This document shows positions 59,404 to 64,000 of a stretch of 64,000 bases of DNA, in pieces. Origin of the DNA: Rhodococcus sp. HNM0569 (GTDB lineage: Bacteria > Actinomycetota > Actinomycetes > Mycobacteriales > Mycobacteriaceae); the NCBI RefSeq assembly GCF_012726205.1, contig NZ_JAASAE010000012.1, positions 62,001-126,000 of the forward strand, given 5' to 3'. Positions within the stretch are counted from its first letter, which is position 1; each line of letters begins with the position of its first letter. A model generated the notes under the pieces. That model made no database searches, had not been told where the DNA came from, and worked only from the letters and a program-made list of their open reading frames with translations. The translations under genes and the position numbers were made by a program.

Positions 59404-59754
59404 TCGACTCCCAAAGACGAGGCGAGCGCAGTCGACACCCACCGAGATTTACACACGGCAGGTGTCTCTACCGACGGTCGAGCCTCAAATATAGCGACGG
59501 TGTGCGGCGGCCACGTAACGGGATGCGACGCGCCCGGCGAGCCCGGTTCGGGGTGTGTCACGCCGTGTCGCAGCACTCTTCACCTCACGTATGTGACCTG
59601 GGTCATGGTGTGCCGGGCGCGGCGAAATCGCGCGAAATGTCGTGCGTGACGGACGCTTCCGTTCGCGGACCCGTGCCCCGGTACAGCCGTGCCAGACGCC
59701 TCCTGCGCGCTGTGGATAATCGAAGGGAACGCGCACCCGAGGATCAGGCACCAC
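59404..59754. other. 351-bp divergent region, GAF-ANTAR / acyltransferase
   Basis: No gene is supported here. The stretch must hold both promoters. A 5-2-5 dyad TGACC-TG-GGTCA lies at about 59595-59606 within an AT-richer patch. In-frame GTG codons before 59755 would extend the acyltransferase without family support. Confidence 0.6.
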
Positions 59755-61857
59755 GTGACACCCCAACCGCCCACGTCGACGCAGGACGTCCTGGCGCCGA
59801 CCCGGCGCCCCGGACGTGTGTCGGCCTCGGCCTACCGATACGACCTCGACGGTCTGCGCGGTATCGCGATCGCCCTCGTCGTCGTGTACCACGTGTGGTT
59901 CGGGCGGGTGTCCGGCGGCGTCGACATCTTCCTGGTGCTGTCCGGGTTCTTCTTCACCGGCATGTTGGTGCGCCGCGTCGGCGACGACTCGGGTCCGTCG
60001 ATCCGCGCGGTCTTCACGCGGACGTGCCGCAGGCTCCTACCCGCACTCGTCGTGGTGCTGCTGGCCGTCGCCGCCGCGATCGTTCTGCAGCGCCCCTACA
60101 CGCAGTGGCAGACCTTCGGCGACCAGCTGGTGGCGTCGCTCCTGTACTTCCAGAACTGGCGGCTCGCATGGACGTCCGCCGACTACGCCGCCGCCGACGC
60201 GTCGGTGAGCCCGTTGCAGCACCTGTGGTCGATGTCGGTGCAGGGCCAGTTCTATCTGGCGATCCTGCTCGTGATCGCCGCCGTCGCGTGGGCGTGCCGT
60301 CGTGCGGGCCGGATCCAGCTGGTGCGGCCCGCGCTGACCGGCGTGATCGGTGTCGGCCTGGTCGCGTCGTTCCTGTACGCGCTCGCGGCCACGCACATCC
60401 ACCAGCCGTGGGCCTACTACGACTCGGGCGCCCGCCTGTGGGAGCTGCTCGCCGGTGCGCTGCTCGCGCTCGTCGTCGACCGCATCGCGCTGCCGCTCGT
60501 GTGGCGCAGGATCCTCGCGGTCGCAGGCTTCGCGGTGGTCGTGGGCTGCGGCATCGTGCTCGACGGCGGCGCCCTGTTCCCCGGCCCGTGGGCACTCGTG
60601 CCGGTCGGTGCGGCGCTCGCGCTCATCGTCGCGGGCGCAGGAAGCGGCCCGCAGCCGTACGTCGTGGCGCTGCTCGGCACGCGCGGATTCGTCGAACTCG
60701 GGTCCCTCGCGTATGCGCTGTATCTGTGGCACTGGCCGCTGCTGATCTTCTATCTCTACCAGCGCGGCGAGGCGTCGGTCGGCTTCGGCGGCGGGCTCGC
60801 GGTGATCCTCGTGTCGCTCGTGCTGGCGTGGCTCACGCAGCGCCTCGTCGAGCGTCCGTTCACCACCAAGACCGTCCCCACCACCGCGACCCGCGTCCTC
60901 ACCCGGGTGTGGACGCCACTGCTCGCGCTCGGCGGCGTCGCGCTCGTCGCGGCCCCGGTCGCATGGACCCAGCACCTGACGCACAGCGAGCGTGCCAAGC
61001 CGGACACCCTCGCGCTCGATCCCGCGTCGTACCCCGGCGCGGCGAGCCTGTTCGACGGCCTCCCGACGCCCGATGCGCCGATGCGCCCGACGGTGCTGCA
61101 GGCGCCGCACGACATCCCGCAGCCCACCGCGGACGGCTGCATCACCGGGATGGACGACCGCGAGGTCGTCGAGTGCACGTACGGCGACGAGACCGCCGAG
61201 CGGACGATCGCCGTGGTCGGTGGCTCGCACGCCGAACACTGGATGCCTGCGCTGGACGTGATCGGCAAGGCCCGCGGTGTCCGCATCGCCACCTATCTCA
61301 AGATGGGCTGCCCGATCACGGTCGAGCCCGAACCGCTGCTCGGTGACGTGCCGAATCCGGTGTGCGGCGAATGGTCGGCGGACGTGCTCGACCGGCTCCG
61401 CGACGACCGTCCGGACTGGGTGTTCACCAACTCGACCCGTCCCAACCCGGACGGTGCGGGCGACGTCGCGCCCCCGGGGTACGTCGGCGTCTGGGAGCGG
61501 CTCGCCGACTACGGTCTTCCGCTGCTCGCGATGCGGGACACGCCCTGGCTGCACGACGACGGGGTGCCGTACTCGGCCGTCGACTGCATCGCCGAGGGCG
61601 GCGACCCGGAGGGGTGCGGCATGCCGCGCTACGACGTCCTCTCGCCCGTCGACCCCACGTGGGAGGCGGCGGCGCACCTGCCGCTCGTGTTCCCGCTGGA
61701 CATGAGTTCCGCGGTGTGCGACGACAGCGTGTGCCGCGCGGTGCAGGGCAATGTGATCGTCTACCACGACTCCCATCACCTCGCGGCGACGTACGTGCGG
61801 TCGACCGCGCCCGAACTGGACCGGCAGATCGGTGCCGCGACGGGATGGTGGTCCTGA
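59755..61857 (+). CDS. OafA/OatA-type acyltransferase with SGNH domain
   Basis: A 700-residue two-domain protein. The membrane part (about residues 35-410) is an acyltransferase-3 domain of ten or more helices, starting YRYDLDGLRGIAIALVVVYH and including GGVDIFLVLSGFF. The C-terminal extracytoplasmic part is SGNH-like: VVGGSHAEHW near residue 490 with the nucleophile Ser, and YHDSHHLAATY near residue 675 with Asp and His. Such proteins acylate cell-wall glycans, peptidoglycan or lipids. GTG at 59755 is the likely start; GTG at 59689 is possible. Confidence 0.9.
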   Translation: MTPQPPTSTQDVLAPTRRPGRVSASAYRYDLDGLRGIAIALVVVYHVWFGRVSGGVDIFLVLSGFFFTGMLVRRVGDDSGPSIRAVFTRTCRRLLPALVVVLLAVAAAIVLQRPYTQWQTFGDQLVASLLYFQNWRLAWTSADYAAADASVSPLQHLWSMSVQGQFYLAILLVIAAVAWACRRAGRIQLVRPALTGVIGVGLVASFLYALAATHIHQPWAYYDSGARLWELLAGALLALVVDRIALPLVWRRILAVAGFAVVVGCGIVLDGGALFPGPWALVPVGAALALIVAGAGSGPQPYVVALLGTRGFVELGSLAYALYLWHWPLLIFYLYQRGEASVGFGGGLAVILVSLVLAWLTQRLVERPFTTKTVPTTATRVLTRVWTPLLALGGVALVAAPVAWTQHLTHSERAKPDTLALDPASYPGAASLFDGLPTPDAPMRPTVLQAPHDIPQPTADGCITGMDDREVVECTYGDETAERTIAVVGGSHAEHWMPALDVIGKARGVRIATYLKMGCPITVEPEPLLGDVPNPVCGEWSADVLDRLRDDRPDWVFTNSTRPNPDGAGDVAPPGYVGVWERLADYGLPLLAMRDTPWLHDDGVPYSAVDCIAEGGDPEGCGMPRYDVLSPVDPTWEAAAHLPLVFPLDMSSAVCDDSVCRAVQGNVIVYHDSHHLAATYVRSTAPELDRQIGAATGWWS

Positions 61858-61858
61858 A

Positions 61859-61885
61859 CTGTTCGGAACCCGCCGTTCTGAACAG
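61859..61885. promoter_or_regulatory. Long palindrome before the secreted lipase
   Basis: CTGTTCGGAAC and GTTCTGAACAG form an 11-5-11 inverted repeat with one mismatch. The arms themselves hold GTTC-N-GAAC dyads, and GAACTGTTC overlaps at 61856-61864. It lies between the acyltransferase stop and the lipase start, 27 bp before the ATG. No T-run follows, so an operator is more likely than a terminator. Confidence 0.6.
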
Positions 61886-61912
61886 AGGTCCAGAAGCGCT
61901 ATGGTGTGGCGC

Positions 61913-63070
61913 ATGACACATCGCTCGTTCGGATCGCGTCGTCGTACCGCGTTCGCTCTCGTCACCGCGGCCGCCGTTGCGACCGGCACGCTCGTGCTCG
62001 CGGCGCCCGCCGCGCACGCCGAACCGGCAGGCACGGTCACCGAGGTGGCCGCACAGCCGCAGGAGCTGTGGATTCCGGGTACGGGCTCCGCGCAGCGATT
62101 CACATACTGGAGCACCGGCCCGGACGGTGCGCCCGCACTGAGCAGCGGCGCGTACTACACGCCGCCCGGCCCGGCGCCCGAAGGCGGCTGGCCCGTCCTC
62201 GCCTGGGCGCACGGCACCACCGGACTCGCCGACGACTGCGCGCCGTCGACCGCCGGGCCCGCCCTGCCCGAACGCGACAATCCGTATCTGTCGCGCTGGC
62301 TGAGCGAGGGCTACGCGATCGTCGCGACGGACTATGTCGGCCTGGGCACGCCCGGGGTCATGCCGTATCTCGACGGCACGGTCGAGGCGCACAGCGTCGT
62401 CGACTCGGTGAAGGCCGCACGGGCGATCGATCCGGAGCTGTCGAACCGCTGGGCGGTGATCGGCCAGTCGCAGGGCGGCGGGGCCGCGATCATCACCGCG
62501 CGGTACGCCACCGAGTTCGGCGGCGACGAGCTCGACTACCGCGGTGCGGTCGGCACCGGCGTCCCCGCCAACATCGAACTGACGCTGCTGCCCGCGGGCC
62601 CGGGGTTCCCGCCCGTCGCGCTGCCGAAGGGCATCACAGCGTACGTCTTCTACATCCTCGCCGGACTCCGGTCGGCGCACCCCGAGCTGGACCTGAACAC
62701 GTTCCTCACCCCCGAGGGCCGCAACTACACCGACCTCGCGGAGCAACAGTGCATCGGCGAGTTCGAGGAGAGCGTCGCGGGCGTCGTGCTCGGCGACGCG
62801 TTCAGCAGGCCGCTGTCGGACATCCCCGATCTGCTGGGGCTGCTCCACGACTACATGGGCGTGCCGACGAGCGGCTACGACCGGCCGCTGTTCATCGGGC
62901 AGGGACTGCGCGACACCGACGTGCCTGCGCCGTCGGCGCTGTCGCTCGTCGCGGCGCTCGAGGCGAACGGCGAACCCGTCACCTTCAAGGCCTACGACAC
63001 CGATCACAGCGGCGCACTCGTGCAGTCCCAGGACGACGCGGTGCCGTTCGTGCGCGGGCTGTTCGCGTAG
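61913..63070 (+). CDS. Secreted lipase (secretory lipase / LIP family)
   Basis: A 385-residue exported alpha/beta hydrolase of the secretory lipase family. The signal peptide runs to about residue 36 (LVLAAPAAHAEP). WPVLAWAHGTTGLADDCAPS is the family oxyanion region, VIGQSQGGGAAI the nucleophile elbow, GQGLRDTDVPAP the acid region and YDTDHSGALVQS the His. Two Cys (DDCAPS and QQCIG) probably form a disulfide. The start at 61913 leaves only 55 bp after the acyltransferase gene. Confidence 0.9.
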   Translation: MTHRSFGSRRRTAFALVTAAAVATGTLVLAAPAAHAEPAGTVTEVAAQPQELWIPGTGSAQRFTYWSTGPDGAPALSSGAYYTPPGPAPEGGWPVLAWAHGTTGLADDCAPSTAGPALPERDNPYLSRWLSEGYAIVATDYVGLGTPGVMPYLDGTVEAHSVVDSVKAARAIDPELSNRWAVIGQSQGGGAAIITARYATEFGGDELDYRGAVGTGVPANIELTLLPAGPGFPPVALPKGITAYVFYILAGLRSAHPELDLNTFLTPEGRNYTDLAEQQCIGEFEESVAGVVLGDAFSRPLSDIPDLLGLLHDYMGVPTSGYDRPLFIGQGLRDTDVPAPSALSLVAALEANGEPVTFKAYDTDHSGALVQSQDDAVPFVRGLFA

Positions 63071-63112
63071 GCCCCTGGCGCGTCCTCGCGTCGGAGCGTC
63101 GGCGCCGTCGAG

Positions 63113-63745
63113 TCAGAGCGTCCAGTCGTATCCGACGGTGCGTGCGGCGGCGCGAACGATCGGCCGTATCCGCGGGTGTTCGAGTGGCCGGGTGAACTCG
63201 GGGTCGGCTGGGAACGAGTCGGCGGCACCGTTCCACAAGACGACGTTCGGACGACCGGTCATGGTCGACGACGCGTACAGGCCGTCGAGATGAGGCCATG
63301 CGAGGTGGATCGCGCGTGCCCAGGTGCGGCATACCGCACGCGGTCCGTGGAGTAGTGCGTACGAGGCGTGGTGACGAACCAGCCAGGTTTCGGTGAGATT
63401 CAGCAGCTTCAGCGGGCGGGTCGGGTACCACGCTGTCAGCGTGGGTGTTCCGAGCGTGGCGTCGATCGTGCGGGTCGCCTGGTACACCTCGGCCAATGCC
63501 GTCGCGACGTCACATGCCGCATACAGGACTCCGACGGTGGACTGCGCCGGGAGGGGGCCGGGATGAGGGTCGAAACGCATGGACGCGATCGGCCCGTAGG
63601 TACGCAGAGTTCGCCACGGCATCAGGTGCGGCCCGGTGGTGCGGTGGATCCGCCACAGCACACCGTCGTACGACAGGAGGTCGTCCGACTCGAGGGTGAG
63701 CGGTGTGCGCGGCGCACGCGGCGCCTTCGGGTTTCTCTGGCTCAC
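63113..63745 (-). CDS. RES-domain toxin (NAD+-degrading type)
   Basis: A 210-residue RES-domain protein. Toxins of this family (such as MbcT of M. tuberculosis) break down NAD+ and arrest growth unless blocked by the antitoxin. The conserved Arg (LWRIHR), RFDPHPGPLPAQSTVGVLY and YAACDVATALAEVY, with Tyr and Glu, form the active-site set. GTG at 63745 overlaps the stop of the upstream antitoxin-like gene by four bases. The position and coupling support a type II toxin-antitoxin unit. Confidence 0.87.
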   Translation of the reverse strand: MSQRNPKAPRAPRTPLTLESDDLLSYDGVLWRIHRTTGPHLMPWRTLRTYGPIASMRFDPHPGPLPAQSTVGVLYAACDVATALAEVYQATRTIDATLGTPTLTAWYPTRPLKLLNLTETWLVRHHASYALLHGPRAVCRTWARAIHLAWPHLDGLYASSTMTGRPNVVLWNGAADSFPADPEFTRPLEHPRIRPIVRAAARTVGYDWTL

Positions 63746-64000
63746 CAGGTGTCGAGCGAGCTCAGGAGTGCGGCTACCGGCGTGGGGTCCGCGCCGGTAG
63801 CCAGGTGCTCGAGCGGAGTCCGGCCGCCGAGGTCCGGTTGCGGGGTGTGCATGAGCGCGGCCACCGGCACCGGGCCTGCCGTCGACGGTATGGCTGCCAC
63901 GACGGTCCCGAGACCCGGCAGGACGTCGTCACCGACGAACTGCCAGCGGGGGATTCGACGGTGCCCGTGCAGATCGAATGACCACAGCGCCCGCGCAGTG
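63742..64000 (-). CDS. Antitoxin of the RES pair, Xre/MbcA/ParS-like (5' end outside window)
   Basis: The last 85 codons are visible. LWSFDLHGHRRIPRWQF, LMHTPQPDLGGRTPLEHLA, a Gly and then a C-terminal helix match the toxin-binding domain of MbcA-type antitoxins (DUF2384 group). The stop overlaps the toxin start (GTGA), so antitoxin is translated first, as expected. The N-terminal, possibly DNA-binding, part lies beyond the window. Confidence 0.78.
   Translation of the reverse strand, partial: TARALWSFDLHGHRRIPRWQFVGDDVLPGLGTVVAAIPSTAGPVPVAALMHTPQPDLGGRTPLEHLATGADPTPVAALLSSLDTW

Noticed and set aside
1-64000. tRNA, rRNA, CRISPR, transposase or phage genes
   Set aside because: None was recognised on either strand; the accessory clusters show no integrase or insertion-sequence boundary.

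Overview
The window is about 69% GC chromosomal DNA of a mycolic-acid actinobacterium (Mycobacteriales), most likely Rhodococcus or a close Nocardiaceae/Gordoniaceae relative. The main evidence is the first 9.4 kb, which follows the conserved origin-proximal order known from Mycobacterium: ponA-type penicillin-binding protein, GT87 membrane protein, rpsF, ssb, rpsR, rplI, dnaB. An Eis-type acetyltransferase, a DesA3/Rv3230c-like desaturase pair, a cutinase-family esterase, EthA-like monooxygenase, ANTAR regulators and a latex-clearing protein fit the same group. No rRNA, tRNA, CRISPR array, transposase or prophage was seen.

Layout. 1-9.4 kb: the 3' part of a bifunctional PBP, two GT87 paralogues in opposite orientation, the rpsF-ssb-rpsR-rplI operon with a strong terminator, and dnaB interrupted by a 135-residue class-3-type mini-intein. 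9.4-14 kb: an NTF2-like protein, a pyruvate-kinase-like protein, and a TetR regulator divergent from a Tat-exported rubber oxygenase (Lcp). 14-16.5 kb: a self-contained FtsX/ABC/TetR operon with a double operator and a 39-codon trailing gene. 16.8-27 kb: cutinase-like esterase, DinB protein, desaturase with its reductase, phosphoesterase, PAS-ANTAR protein, Eis-like acetyltransferase, hydrolase and MgtE. 27-32.7 kb: an IclR-linked catabolic cluster (HMG-CoA-lyase-like, CaiB CoA-transferase, homogentisate-dioxygenase-like, alpha/beta hydrolase) with three matching CCGATWATCGG sites. 32.7-37.2 kb: DUF2252, DUF1622, EthA-like monooxygenase, VOC protein and XRE-cupin regulator. 37.3-45.6 kb: a second catabolic/uptake cluster with NMT1/THI5-like ABC transporter, FAD-linked oxidase, creatininase-family hydrolase, LysR, SBF-like carrier and a cytosine-deaminase-like enzyme. 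45.7-54.1 kb: redox and stress genes (AraC, flavin reductase, NmrA-like, pirin), a secreted GH1 enzyme, a PucR-type regulator and a secreted lipase. 54.4-64 kb: ClpB-like ATPase, WrbA-like protein, PfkB kinase, GAF-ANTAR regulator, SGNH acyltransferase, a second secreted lipase and a RES-type toxin-antitoxin pair cut by the window end.

Two families of small interspersed repeats occur. Three copies of a 40-bp element sit at gene ends and donate stop codons. Two copies of a 57-bp palindromic element sit in intergenic DNA. The strongest candidates for new biology are the IclR cluster (27-32.7 kb), whose enzyme set does not match the standard homogentisate pathway, and the 37-45.6 kb cluster, whose parts suggest catabolism of an amino-substituted N-heterocycle.
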